Part shown: in pieces, positions 28,372 through 37,553 of the stretch
Layout: each line of letters begins with the position of its first letter
How positions within the stretch are numbered: the stretch's first letter is position 1
NCBI RefSeq assembly: GCF_000374065.1
Contig: NZ_KB893268.1
Coordinates: 55,072-119,071, forward strand
Reading direction: 5' to 3'
Length of the DNA: 64,000 nt
Origin: Spirosoma luteum DSM 19990
GTDB lineage: Bacteria; Bacteroidota; Bacteroidia; Cytophagales; Spirosomataceae
Position numbers and translations under genes: made by a program
Notes under the pieces: generated by a model
Told to the model about the DNA's origin: nothing
What the model saw: the letters and a program-made list of their open reading frames with translations, nothing else
The model's database searches: none

Positions 28372-29238
28372 ATGAAACCACTATTGTTTCGTATCCCAAC
28401 CGTGGACGACCGGTCAATCCGGGTGCAGGAAGATAACGATGTCAGCTTTTACAACCGGCTCCATTATCATCCCGAAATTCAGTTGACCCTCATCAAACGG
28501 GGCGAAGGCACCCTACTGGTTGGGAACCGGATTGATAGTTTTGGCCCGTACGATTTGCTGCTGATCGGCGACAACCTGACCCACGTCCTGCGAAATCATG
28601 CCGACTATTACCAGCCCGACACGACACTGCGTTCGGTGGCGTACTCCATTTTTTTTCGGAAGGACACCCTGCAGCACACGTTATTTTCGCTGCCCGAACT
28701 AAGCCCCGTCAACCAGTTGCTCGAGGAGGCAAAGCACGGGGTTCGCATTCGGTTTCAGTCGCCAAATGCCATAACGAAGCAGATGGAATCACTCCCGCAC
28801 CTGCGCCCGTTCGAGCAATTGATGGTATTATTGACGACGCTGGATTTTCTGGCTACCCATCCCCAGCGGGAGATTCTATCGACGATGGCCTACGAGCGGC
28901 CCCGTCGGCCCGACGACCATCAACGGCTCGATCAGGTATTCAGTTACCTGCTGGAACACTATGCATCGCCCATCACCCTCGAAGCCGTTTCTGATGTTGC
29001 CAACCTGACTCCCGGTGCTTTCTGCCGGTTTTTCAAGATTCATACCCGCAAAACGTTTTCCGGGATACTCAATGAAATACGCATCGAGAATGCCTGTCGG
29101 TTGCTGCACCAATCCAACCAGAGCATCAGCCAGATTGCCCTCGTCTGCGGGTACACGAGCCTGTCCAACTTCAACCGTCAGTTCAAGGGAATTACCGGCC
29201 TCACACCCGGCCAGTACCTGAAAACGGTTGAAGGCTGA
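28372..29238 (+). CDS. AraC-family transcriptional regulator
   Basis: The 288-residue protein has a cupin-like N-terminal sensing domain (NRLHYHPEIQLTLIKRGEG, with HYH and E typical of AraC cupins) and a C-terminal pair of helix-turn-helix motifs (ITLEAVSDVANLTPGAFCRF and SISQIALVCGYTSLSNFNRQ). The last block is the AraC signature. It stands alone, downstream of the methyltransferase and convergent with the AI-2E permease, so its target genes cannot be named. Confidence 0.95.
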   Translation: MKPLLFRIPTVDDRSIRVQEDNDVSFYNRLHYHPEIQLTLIKRGEGTLLVGNRIDSFGPYDLLLIGDNLTHVLRNHADYYQPDTTLRSVAYSIFFRKDTLQHTLFSLPELSPVNQLLEEAKHGVRIRFQSPNAITKQMESLPHLRPFEQLMVLLTTLDFLATHPQREILSTMAYERPRRPDDHQRLDQVFSYLLEHYASPITLEAVSDVANLTPGAFCRFFKIHTRKTFSGILNEIRIENACRLLHQSNQSISQIALVCGYTSLSNFNRQFKGITGLTPGQYLKTVEG

Positions 29239-29261
29239 GAATCACTAGCTGCCTGAAATCA

Positions 29262-30323
29262 TCACTCCTGCGCTGTTTTTTCAACGTCCGCTTCTGCCTG
29301 TGCCACTTCTTTTTCCTGCTTCCGGTTTTGGCGTTCAAATACGTGGATTAACACGATGAAGTAGGAAACCAGCAACGGACCCACGACCAACCCCAGGATA
29401 CCGAAAATGGGCACGCCCAGCACAATACCGCCCAGGGTAACGAGGGGGTGAATATCGCCCATGCGTTTGGCCAGCATAATGCGGAGCAGGTTGTCGATAT
29501 TGATGATAATGACGACGCCTACCACCAGTATGCCAACGCCTTGGGCCGTGTTACCCTGCGAAAGCTGGATTAACCCGGCAGGCCCCCAAACCAGTGGCGT
29601 ACCCAATACCGGGATAAAGGCCATGAAAAAGCCGACTGTTCCCCAGAAGAATGGGTCGGGTACCCCGAAAATCCAGAGTGTTGTTCCGGTCAGTACACCC
29701 TGTACGAAACTCACCAAGGCCTGCCCCAGTACGTTGGCATTCACGTTGTTACGGAGCGATTCGCCCAGTTCTTCCTGCGTTTCCTTCTTGAAGGGGAGGT
29801 ATTTCCGCAATCCCGACAAAAAATCTTCCTGTTGTACGAACATGAAGTACAGCGTAAACAGCATCAGACCAATAATAACGATAAAATCCAGGGCACTACC
29901 GGCAATGGAGGGTAGTATCCGGCTGGCATACGTACCCGCCTGCCGGGCAATGTTGCTGATATTTTGCTGACTGGTAATTTGATATCCCGTGAGGTCTTCT
30001 ACCTTCCTCACCAGACCCAGAATATCCTCCGTATGCTGACTGTAATACTGAATTCGATCAACCAGCAACAGACTCAATGTGGCAAACGGCATGATGATTA
30101 CCACGAAGGAGAAGATGATAAGCAGGGCAGCCACGAGCGGACGCTTCCAGTTTCGCCTGATGGCCAGGGCCGTAAACCAGGGCCGCAGGACCACGTACAG
30201 AATCCCCGCTCCCAGAAAGGCGGAGATGTAACCACTCAGGCCAAACACGATGAAGCCGGCAATAATGAACAGACTGGCAATCAGTAGAATGCGCTGCTGT
30301 TGGGGGGTATAAATAGTAGACAT
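29262..30323 (-). CDS. AI-2E family transporter (PerM/YdiK type) membrane protein
   Basis: The 353-residue protein has about eight hydrophobic segments and the family's C-terminal motif region (PLVWGPAGLIQLSQGN, GDIHPLVTLGGIVLG, FGILGLVVGPLL). It is a member of PF01594. Members include possible AI-2 exporters and Na+/H+ antiporters; the name does not prove autoinducer transport. A charged, Glu-rich tail ends the protein. It is a single gene with the next upstream unit over 100 bp away. Confidence 0.9.
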   Translation of the reverse strand: MSTIYTPQQQRILLIASLFIIAGFIVFGLSGYISAFLGAGILYVVLRPWFTALAIRRNWKRPLVAALLIIFSFVVIIMPFATLSLLLVDRIQYYSQHTEDILGLVRKVEDLTGYQITSQQNISNIARQAGTYASRILPSIAGSALDFIVIIGLMLFTLYFMFVQQEDFLSGLRKYLPFKKETQEELGESLRNNVNANVLGQALVSFVQGVLTGTTLWIFGVPDPFFWGTVGFFMAFIPVLGTPLVWGPAGLIQLSQGNTAQGVGILVVGVVIIINIDNLLRIMLAKRMGDIHPLVTLGGIVLGVPIFGILGLVVGPLLVSYFIVLIHVFERQNRKQEKEVAQAEADVEKTAQE

Positions 30324-30331
30324 TGGAGAAA

Positions 30332-30421
30332 AGTCAGTTAAGGGTCATTTGCCGTGCGTTATTTACTGGTAGTACGTAGCAGGGCATCAATGACGCGCAG
30401 TAGATGACTACTTAATGACTA
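30332..30421. repeat. Intergenic imperfect inverted repeat (TGACTGAT-type)
   Basis: AGTCAGTTAAGGGTCAT on the left is answered by ATGACTACTTAATGACT on the right, imperfectly. The tip carries TCATTTGCC, close to the tip of the copies at 32686 and 46288. It fills the gap between sdaA and the permease start. Confidence 0.5.
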
Positions 30422-30440
30422 TACAAGACAAATTGTTTTC

Positions 30441-31823
30441 TCAACACTCCGTGGCGCTTAGTGCCAGTCCGGCCTGTGAGGTCTCCTTGTATCGCTTGGA
30501 CATATCCCTGCCCGTTGCTTTCATTACTTTAATGACCGCATCGAGCGAGATTTTCTGGAAGAACGCTGCCCCCGAGGTGGCCAGCAGATAGGCATTGTAT
30601 GCTTTTACGGCACCCATCGCGTTGCGCTCGATGCACGGTATCTGCACGTAGCCGCCAATAGGATCGCAGGTCATACCCAGGTGGTGTTCGATGGCAATTT
30701 CGGCGGCTGCTTCAATGGCCCCAATGTCGCCTTTGGGTTGGGCGCAGCGGGTCAGTAAAGCCGCTCCCATGGCCGAAGCGGTACCAATTTCGCCCATACA
30801 CCCCATCTCGGCACCCGAAATACTGGCGTTGTGTTTCACCAGAAACCCAATAACTGCAGCCGCCAGCATCCCGCTTCGCATAGTGGCTTTGTTGTAATGA
30901 AAATGGTGCTGGACCAGGTAGGTCAGCCCCGGAATTACCCCCGATGCGCCCGAGGTGGGGGCCGTAACCACAATGCCGCCTGCTGCGTTCTCCTCCGATG
31001 CGGCCAGGCAATACGCATTCAGGAAGATCAGAAAACTATCGGAGGACTGACTCATGCCCTTCGCCTGCTGGAACAGAATCGACGCTTTTCGGCTCAGCTT
31101 GATGGTGCCCGGCAAGACACCTTTTTGCCGAAGCCCCCGCCGAACGGCTTTGTGCATAAAGTCCAGAAGCTGATCAATTTGCTGGTTAATCTCCGCGCGG
31201 CTGCGCCCGGTCAGGGCCATTTCGTTGGCCATCAGCAGCTCATCCAGCGAAAGCGAATTGGTGGTAAGCTGCGCTTTTAGTTCGGTCATGGTACTGTACG
31301 GATAGGGTACCCGTTGTGCATCAGCTCCGGCTTCCGGTTCCCCCTTTCGCAGGATAAACCCACCCCCAATGGAGTAATATTCTTCCTGAGCCAGTAGCTC
31401 CTGGCCGTGGGTTAAGGTCAGCACCAGGGTATTGGCGTAGGGAGATTCGTACCGTTTTCTCTCGAAATGAATCTGTTGTGATCCTACTTCTATCGTCTGG
31501 CCTCCTACCTGAATCGGATAACTTACGGTGGGGTCGTGCAGCAGTTTCATCAGCGCATCCGGGTCGGTTGTTTCGGGTTGCCAGCCCATCAGCCCAGCCA
31601 TAATGGCCCGGTCGGTGCCGTGCCCTTTTCCCGTGGCACTCAAGGAGCCGTAGAGATACATATGAATCCCATCCGCCCGCGTCAGTACCGATTCCGGTAG
31701 TTGGGTCAGTCGCTGCCAGAAATCGTAAGCAGCTTTCATCGGGCCAATCGTGTGCGAGCTCGATGGACCCGGACCCACTTTGAATAGGTCAAAAATGGAC
31801 GTAGTAATGGGGGATGACTGCAT
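30441..31823 (-). CDS. sdaA: L-serine ammonia-lyase (iron-sulfur L-serine dehydratase, single chain)
   Basis: The 460-residue protein has the N-terminal beta domain (SIFDLFKVGPGPSSSHTIGP) and the C-terminal catalytic alpha domain (GGIVVTAPTSGASGVIPG). Cysteines in AEMGCMGEIG, MTCDPIGG and IPCIERN are the expected [4Fe-4S] ligands. It deaminates L-serine to pyruvate and ammonia in the cytoplasm. Length and domain order equal the fused bacterial type such as E. coli SdaA. It ends in Cys at the extreme C-terminus (SATEC), which in this family can occupy the iron-sulfur site as an auto-inhibitory tail. No partner gene is obvious. Confidence 0.96.
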   Translation of the reverse strand: MQSSPITTSIFDLFKVGPGPSSSHTIGPMKAAYDFWQRLTQLPESVLTRADGIHMYLYGSLSATGKGHGTDRAIMAGLMGWQPETTDPDALMKLLHDPTVSYPIQVGGQTIEVGSQQIHFERKRYESPYANTLVLTLTHGQELLAQEEYYSIGGGFILRKGEPEAGADAQRVPYPYSTMTELKAQLTTNSLSLDELLMANEMALTGRSRAEINQQIDQLLDFMHKAVRRGLRQKGVLPGTIKLSRKASILFQQAKGMSQSSDSFLIFLNAYCLAASEENAAGGIVVTAPTSGASGVIPGLTYLVQHHFHYNKATMRSGMLAAAVIGFLVKHNASISGAEMGCMGEIGTASAMGAALLTRCAQPKGDIGAIEAAAEIAIEHHLGMTCDPIGGYVQIPCIERNAMGAVKAYNAYLLATSGAAFFQKISLDAVIKVMKATGRDMSKRYKETSQAGLALSATEC

Positions 31824-31915
31824 GTTGATGTGCTCGTTTATAGAATAGCGTTGATGAAAGCCCGCCGATTGGCTGATAAATTACCATAAACTGACTACTG
31901 CCAACCAGAAACACG

Positions 31916-32692
31916 TTATTTATCTAACCCCTGAATCTGGCCCAGGTATTCGGTTGGCAAGAGAATACGCTGTATCACCGGCCGAAGCCCAAGCCTGGTA
32001 AACACCCCGTACAGGCCAAGTGTATGCAGTAATAGCCAGCTTTGGGGTAAATTCAGCAACTTGTTTACCTGATTGGGAACGATCATTCTCTGTACCTGCC
32101 GTAGTAGCTCATAGCGCCAGCCTCCCAACTGCTCCCGGTAGCGCTGAAATAGCTTATCAGTAAATTCGCTGCGAACAAGATCCCGGTTTAGGTGGGCCTC
32201 CCGGTCAATTTTCCAGTCAGCGTACGTGGCTGGTAAGTTCGGAACGTGCATCCCGGTGCCTACCTCCCGAAACGTAGCGAATAGTTCTTCCCGTTCTGGA
32301 TTGGTGAGGGGCCGGTGCAGGGTTTCGTAGGCACGTTCGGAATAGCCGATGAGCATGTACAGTACGTCGCGGTACGCCCAGTCGGGAATCTGATGCCCTC
32401 GTTTCTGCTCGACACCCGAATGAATGGCGCCCATCCGGGCCACTGTCTGACGGGCCTTGTCGTCGGGTTGAAACACAATGTCCTGCGCGTAACGGACGGT
32501 TGAAAACAGACGGGCAATCGGATCGGCCGGGAGCTTCCCCGTATAAAACAGCCAGTCGACGGCCCGGTTCAGCGCAAACTCAGCCGCCGACCCGGCAAAA
32601 ACCAGCAAAATTACGTCGGCATCACCCCAGATTTGGCGGACAATAGAGCCGGGTTCAACAAAGTACTTGATGGATTGATCAGAGGTGGTCAT
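31916..32692 (-). CDS. MpaB/DUF2236-family putative oxygenase
   Basis: The 258-residue protein matches the DUF2236 pattern: FVEPGSIVRQIWGDADVILL at the N-terminus, a central REVGTGMHVPNLPATYADW, and HSGV with RDVLYMLIGYSERAY. Members include latex-clearing proteins and the fungal MpaB oxygenase, which hold haem or iron. The usual substrate of bacterial members is unknown. No signal peptide is seen. The inverted repeat at 32686-32757 overlaps its start codon. Confidence 0.78.
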   Translation of the reverse strand: MTTSDQSIKYFVEPGSIVRQIWGDADVILLVFAGSAAEFALNRAVDWLFYTGKLPADPIARLFSTVRYAQDIVFQPDDKARQTVARMGAIHSGVEQKRGHQIPDWAYRDVLYMLIGYSERAYETLHRPLTNPEREELFATFREVGTGMHVPNLPATYADWKIDREAHLNRDLVRSEFTDKLFQRYREQLGGWRYELLRQVQRMIVPNQVNKLLNLPQSWLLLHTLGLYGVFTRLGLRPVIQRILLPTEYLGQIQGLDK

Positions 32693-32757
32693 TCGTCGTT
32701 ACTAGTCAGGGATAGCCATTTGCCAATCAGTGACCACTCAATGACAACCAATGACCA
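32686..32757. repeat. Intergenic inverted repeat (TGACTGAT-type)
   Basis: TGGTCATT at 32686-32693 pairs with AATGACCA at 32750-32757, and the pairing continues imperfectly inward. The tip carries AGCCATTTGCC. It fills the gap between ompA-type stop and the DUF2236 start. Confidence 0.6.
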
Positions 32758-32762
32758 TCTTT

Positions 32763-33491
32763 TTACATCGCTACTACAACGAATTCAACGCGCCGATTCT
32801 TTCGTTTGTTCATTTCTGTGTCATTGAGAGCCGCTGGTCGGGAGTCTCCGTAGCCGGTATGGTGCAGACGTTCTTCGGGGATACCGTTCTTAACCAGGTA
32901 GCTGGTTATAATCTTGGCCCGGTTCTCAGACAGCGCCTGGTTCAGCCGCCGGTCGCCGACATTATCCGTATGACCGGCAATTTCGATAACCAGTTTTGGG
33001 GTGGTGAGCAATGTTTTTACCAGCTTGTCCAATTGTGGATAGGATTCGGGGCGCAACACGTAACTGCTCTGATCGAAGTACACATTATCCAGCCGGAAAG
33101 CCTGGTTAACCTGTAAATCCCGAAACACACTATCTTTTGGTTCTTCTTTTTCGAGCCGGATAACGTAGCCGTAGTTGGCACAGGTATCGCACGTAACCAC
33201 CATTAGCTCTTCGGCTTCGTAGTACCCCGGCGAACGGGCAATCACGTTCAGGGTGTCGGTACGGGTCAGGGTAAACGAAAAAGCCTTGCCACCCCGCTCA
33301 CTTTTACCCGCCCATTTCTTATTGGCCAGTAGGGCCTGAATGGTGTACGCAGCGGGTAGCTCTGCCGACGTTTTATCATCTACTGCCGAGATGGTAAACA
33401 ACGTTTTCTGCGACTTGACAGCGTCCGATTGCTGAGCGTACGCGTTTGGAAGCATCAGCAGGCCAAAAAACAGGATCAGTAGAATGCGCAT
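32763..33491 (-). CDS. OmpA-family outer-membrane protein
   Basis: The start at 33491 (MRILLILFFGLLMLPNAYA) gives a clean signal peptide; the frame is open to 33530. The mature protein has a non-barrel N-terminal region (residues about 25-130) with a CDTC motif, then a C-terminal OmpA peptidoglycan-binding domain: VYFDQSSYVL, IEIAGHTDNVGDRRLNQALS, RAKIITSYLVKNGI and NRRVEF. The family anchors the outer membrane to the cell wall. About 242 residues. It probably follows its own promoter, separated from upstream genes by the terminator hairpin at 33537. Confidence 0.92.
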   Translation of the reverse strand: MRILLILFFGLLMLPNAYAQQSDAVKSQKTLFTISAVDDKTSAELPAAYTIQALLANKKWAGKSERGGKAFSFTLTRTDTLNVIARSPGYYEAEELMVVTCDTCANYGYVIRLEKEEPKDSVFRDLQVNQAFRLDNVYFDQSSYVLRPESYPQLDKLVKTLLTTPKLVIEIAGHTDNVGDRRLNQALSENRAKIITSYLVKNGIPEERLHHTGYGDSRPAALNDTEMNKRKNRRVEFVVVAM

Positions 33492-33536
33492 GTCGGGTAA
33501 ACAGGAGGGCGAATACCACCGTTGGTGCAAATAAAA

Positions 33537-33560
33537 TGCCAGCCTCGCAATGAGCTGGCA
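33537..33560 (-). terminator. Minus-strand terminator hairpin with lepA-like stem
   Basis: TGCCAGC (33537-33543) pairs with GCTGGCA (33554-33560), followed on the minus strand by TTTTATTTG. The direct repeat TAAAATGCCAGCC (33532-33544) recurs in the lepA terminator at 37518-37530. Confidence 0.7.
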
Positions 33561-33646
33561 GTAAGGGTCAGGTAGCTTTCTACGAGTGCTTTTTATCGTC
33601 TTTCATTCGGGTAACCAGTTGATGAAAGATGAACCATCAGGGCTGA

Positions 33647-33820
33647 TTACGGTTGCTGCCGGGTGGCAGATTCAACCCGAAACCAATCGAAATTGGCATA
33701 GCTGGAATCATTAGTCTGGGAGGCATCGACCCTGGAACGTTGGCCTGTCATGCTGAGCAGACTTCTTTGGACAGTGAGTCCAGGTAGGTAATGGCTGGGC
33801 TTTCATTGGCGATAAAGGGC
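33647..33820 (-). pseudogene. C-terminal scrap of a glycoside-hydrolase-like protein
   Basis: A minus-strand frame ending with the stop at 33647-33649 reads NDSSYANFDWFRVESATRQQP at its end. The pattern YAxFDWFR is common at the C-terminus of GH43-type beta-xylosidases or arabinofuranosidases and related domains. The frame is short (about 50 codons) with no usable start, and upstream sequence gives no extension. A terminator lies about 90 bp downstream on the same strand, as expected for a lost gene. The identification is weak and rests on one short motif. Confidence 0.35.
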
Positions 33821-33980
33821 TAGTCTGAAGAAAACCAGGGGTGGGCTGAACAGCGAAAAGATATTCTGTTCTTTTTAACATTGGCTATAAATAAATGGTC
33901 AATGCCATTACAATCCATCGGCTCTTGCCCAGATGCTAACAAAAAGATAACTGAAAGCGGTATGGGTTAGTTACCGTAAA

Positions 33981-34897
33981 ATGACGTTTACACCATCAAC
34001 TGTTGGGTATGCCTGCATCAATTTAAGCCTTCAGGCCGCTAAAATCACGACGAATCGAGGCATGATTCGTAAGACGTTTACCGAGAGGGGCATTGCCTAT
34101 GCTTCGGAGCTTGCTCTGAAAAATGTGCGGGACTTATTAACCATCGTGGACTGGAACCTTCAACAGGATATCCGGTTATTCCGCGTTTCGTCGGATCTAT
34201 TTCCCTGGGCATCAGAATACCGTCTGGCTGATCTACCCGATTTTTCCGACATCCGGGCTACGCTCGAAGCGATTGGCAGTCGCCCTATCCGCTTAACGAC
34301 CCATCCTGGCCCGTTCAATCAATTGGCTGGTCAGGGAAAAGTGCTCGACAATACCATAAAAGACCTTGAATATCAATCAGAAGTGTTCGATTTGATGCAG
34401 TTAGTGCCTTCCCACTGGAATAAAATAAACATTCACGTGGGGGCGCCTATGGCGACAAAGTGGCAACCATAGCACGCTTTTCTCAGAATTTTTCCTTGCT
34501 CTCGGCCAATCTTCGCGCCCGGCTGACGGTTGAGAACGACGACCGGGCGAGCCTGTATACGGTTGCCGATCTGTTACCGATTTATGAGCATACGGGTATA
34601 CCGACTGTCTTTGATTATTTTCATCACTCGCTCAATCCCGGCACGCAAACGGAAGAAGAAGCATTCCTGATGGCCTACGGTACCTGGGATGTACGCCCCG
34701 TGTTTCACTTTTCGGATTCGCGCCAGGTGCATGAAGATCCCAACGCCCGGCGCGAAGCGCATGCCGATTGGCTCTACTCGCGGGTTAACACGTATGGCAA
34801 AGAGGTAGACATTGTTTTTGAGTGCAAGAAGAAAGAGCAAGCCTTGCTACGTCAGCGGAGTGAGGTTCATCAACAACCAGCTCAGGACCTTATGTAG
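33981..34897 (+). pseudogene. uvsE: UV damage endonuclease (UvsE/UvdE), frameshifted
   Basis: Two overlapping frames (33981-34472 and 34460-34897) together encode a full UvsE-like TIM barrel of about 305 residues. The first opens with GYACINLSL, the family start, and includes RVSSDLFPWAS and LTTHPGPFNQL. The second includes LTVENDDRASLYTV, DYFHHSLNP and VDIVFECKKKEQALL. The break falls at INIHVG|GAYGDK, where the run of five G at 34439-34443 is one base short of what is needed. The enzyme nicks DNA 5' of UV photoproducts using metal ions. Either the gene is inactivated or the assembly has a homopolymer error. Confidence 0.85.
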
Positions 34898-35044
34898 CTA
34901 CCCTAGCATTACTATTTGGCCGTTTTGATGATTAGTGGCCGGGTAAGAGGGAAGTATATTTAATAGTACTCCATTCTAATCCATAGCATACGCTCCTCCC
35001 GTAGTAGTAATAAACAGGCAAGCGTGCTTGAAACCAGTTGGTTT

Positions 35045-36241
35045 TTACTTTTTAAAATGAACGTTGGCAAATTTTATGAAATTATTCCAGTCATAGGCGG
35101 TTAAGTTATGCTCACCTTCCCGGATATGATAACCCAATGGAGAAACAATGACTGGCTGATTTGTAGCAGGCGGATTGGCCGGCAGATTTGATTCAATGCC
35201 ATATAAAGCATACACCTTTTCGGCCTGTTTCAACGATAAGAATGTTCCCTTCGGGTCGGCCCAAAGGTCTTTTGTTGCATTCGTTGCGTAAAGCGGCCTG
35301 GGCGCAATGGTGGCCAGGAGCATATGCTGATCCACGGGTAATGAAGCCTCATTGTCGTTGAATTTTTTGTAGTTTTTGGCAAACCAGTGCGGAAAAGTGG
35401 TGTTGATGCGACTTATCGTTTCGCCAAACCGCCGGCGTGATAAAGCCGCCCCGGTGTTACCCGAACAATTTGTAATGCACAGGGCAAACCGCTGGTCCTC
35501 AGCTGCCGCCCATAGAGACGCTTTTCCTCCCCGGGAATGGCCAACAAGTGCCACCTTTTTTGCGTCTATAGCGGCATCTTTTTCAAAGTAATCCAGTACA
35601 CGACTTGCCCCCCACGCCCAGGCTCCTATCGCCCGCATGCCGTCATTAGCGGTCAATTGTTGCGGATAAAGTCCAAGCACGCCGTTTACGTACCGGACTG
35701 AATCATCAGGAGCCAGATCACTAACGTGAAAAGCTGCAATGGCATACCCGCTGTCGATAATCATTTCGGCCGGCCAGAAATCGCTTTTATGCGACCGCGT
35801 AGGGTCTGTATTCTCTTTGCCCCGGTTGTTAATCAGCAGAAAAACGGGAACTTGCCCCTGCTGTTTAGTCGGTACAAAAAGCACCAGATTTATTGTCAAC
35901 GGCTTATTATTCTCGACAACTTCAATAACCACCTCTTTCAGGGTAGCTTTACCGGCCATGGCGCCACCGTGTTCATTTTTTATCGAGTACGTAAGCCGCT
36001 CATAGGATTTAGGCAGTTGTCCGTACACATTTTCTTCAAAAAGCTTGATGATTTCGGGGCGTCTTACTTTTTCCCATGTTTCCTTATCCCTAACGGTCCG
36101 GTTCGTAGTTGTTTTCAACACGTCAGGTAAGGTGTAAGGCGGCACTTGTGATTCGTCGTAATTGGCTACAACCCCATTTTGTGCCTGCGCCTTGATAAGT
36201 ATAGCAAAAAAAAGGAAAGCAAAACGTTTAAGATGCTGCAT
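35045..36241 (-). CDS. CE15-family glucuronoyl (4-O-methyl-glucuronoyl) esterase
   Basis: The 398-residue protein has a signal peptide (AFLFFAILIKAQAQ) and an alpha/beta-hydrolase core. The nucleophile motif is GHSRGGK, followed by NCSGNTGAALSRRRFGE, FPHWFAKNYKKF, LPVDQHMLLATIAPRPLY and KDLWADPKG. The base His is in GEHNLTAYDW. These blocks are specific for carbohydrate esterase family 15, which splits the ester link between lignin alcohols and glucuronoxylan side chains. It would act in the periplasm or outside the cell. It stands between two damaged genes, near a possible GH43-like remnant, but itself looks intact. Confidence 0.9.
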   Translation of the reverse strand: MQHLKRFAFLFFAILIKAQAQNGVVANYDESQVPPYTLPDVLKTTTNRTVRDKETWEKVRRPEIIKLFEENVYGQLPKSYERLTYSIKNEHGGAMAGKATLKEVVIEVVENNKPLTINLVLFVPTKQQGQVPVFLLINNRGKENTDPTRSHKSDFWPAEMIIDSGYAIAAFHVSDLAPDDSVRYVNGVLGLYPQQLTANDGMRAIGAWAWGASRVLDYFEKDAAIDAKKVALVGHSRGGKASLWAAAEDQRFALCITNCSGNTGAALSRRRFGETISRINTTFPHWFAKNYKKFNDNEASLPVDQHMLLATIAPRPLYATNATKDLWADPKGTFLSLKQAEKVYALYGIESNLPANPPATNQPVIVSPLGYHIREGEHNLTAYDWNNFIKFANVHFKK

Positions 36242-36439
36242 GCAGTAGGTAAGTGGAAAATTTGTTGGCCAGTGAATAAACGTGTAAAGCCTGTCAACCT
36301 ATTTAATTACCTCCTTTGCCAGCTGCGCAGAATGATTACTATCCTGGGAATACCGGTCTTACCAATTCAAATCCTGAGCGTCCTGCCCTGTCAATACCGG
36401 GCTTTAGGCACGGCTAGAGCCAACTCCATGTGTCCTTAA
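36242..36439. other. AT-richer intergenic stretch without a recognisable gene
   Basis: Several short frames are open here but none shows a motif or a plausible start. It lies upstream of the CE15 gene and of the truncated kinase and may hold remnants of the lost kinase N-terminus. Confidence 0.3.
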
Positions 36440-37316
36440 TGCCAGTTAGGTCAAGCCTGTTATACTGTACACCCGGTAGACCTTGAGAATACCAGGGTTA
36501 CCGGCCTATTTACCGCTTTCGCCCAGTTAATCTCTCATTTGCAGCAGCTCGAACTACTTGAGCAGAGTGATCAGGCCGTCAAAAATTTAAGCCGACAACT
36601 CACCCAGTCCATTGATGAAAATCGGCAGTATCGCCACATATCGAATCACAGCCTTCAGGAACCCCTTCGAAAGCTGCGGCTTTTTAGCGGGATGTTAGCA
36701 GATGCGGCTAAACGAAAAGAGAATGATAAAACGGAATGGCTAGCCGAAAAGATCAACATCGGGGCAGAGAAATTCTCTAAAATGATTAAAGACTTAGCCG
36801 ACTTTTCCGTTTTGGATGATGATACTTTTATTGAATTAACCGATTTAAATGATATTCTAGCGGTAGTCTGCTCCCAAGTAAGTCCGCAACTAAAGGCAAA
36901 GAAAGCAAGCGTGCATACTGACCCGTTACCGTCCCTGAAGGCAGTTTCCCTGCAAATGGAACAGCTTTTTTTACCACTTACTTCACAACGCCACTAAGTT
37001 TGCAAAGAGAGAAGTGCCCCTTGTTTTATCCATCTCCTGTCGGAAGCTGGCACTATCAGAGCGCCGTGATCAATTGTCACCGAAAAACGACTACGTAGAA
37101 ATCCAGATTGCCGACAATGGAATCGATATTGAGGGCTCTCAACTGGAAAAGATAGTCGATATGTTTGCTCAATTACCGACTAGTAAGGTTCGGGAAGGAG
37201 TGGGCTTTGGCTTAACTTACTGCCGAAAAATTATTCAAAATCATTCGGGTCTAATCAATATTCACTCGGAAGTACGTAAAGGAACTACCGTTTCCCTCAT
37301 TCTACCAATCGACTGA
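36440..37316 (+). pseudogene. Histidine kinase, 5'-truncated and frameshifted
   Basis: An open stretch from 36440 has no ATG before TTG at 36539. It carries a HisKA-type phosphoacceptor region (ISNHSLQEPLRK), dimer helix (KINIGAEKFSKMIKDLADFS) and part of the ATPase domain. It stops after LQMEQLF at 36997. The frame resumes with HNATKFAKRE in another phase, then ADNGIDIE, GVGFGLTYCRKIIQNH and GTTVSLILP. The two halves join if one T is removed from the run of seven T at 36966-36972. No sensor or membrane domain remains. The kinase domain resembles that of the intact CHASE3 kinase at 41153. It is probably a dead gene. Confidence 0.8.
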
Positions 37317-37520
37317 CCATGCCTGGTCAACCGCCTTGCCATCTACCGTTGAAATTACTGCGATGGTCACGGCCATGATGAAGAACGCCAAAGAGAATGG
37401 GATCATTAATCCGAACGATGCGTCTTGCCCTTCAGTCTCAGATGCTCCGGTATGTGAGTGCTATTTTGAGCTACTTCCCCAACGAATCCAAGCTTTCGGT
37501 GCCGACGCTGTTGCAACTAA

Positions 37521-37547
37521 AATGCCAGCCCGTTAGGAGGCTGGCAT
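37521..37547 (-). terminator. Intrinsic terminator after lepA
   Basis: AATGCCAGCC (37521-37530) pairs with GGCTGGCATT (37538-37547 region). On the minus strand it is followed by TTAG. It lies 7 bp past the lepA stop and shares its stem with the hairpin at 33537-33560. Confidence 0.85.
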
Positions 37548-37553
37548 TCGGTA

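Noticed and set aside
37336..37536. Plus-strand open frame of 66 codons after the kinase remnant
   Set aside because: No recognisable domain; it overlaps the lepA terminator and is probably chance or further decay.
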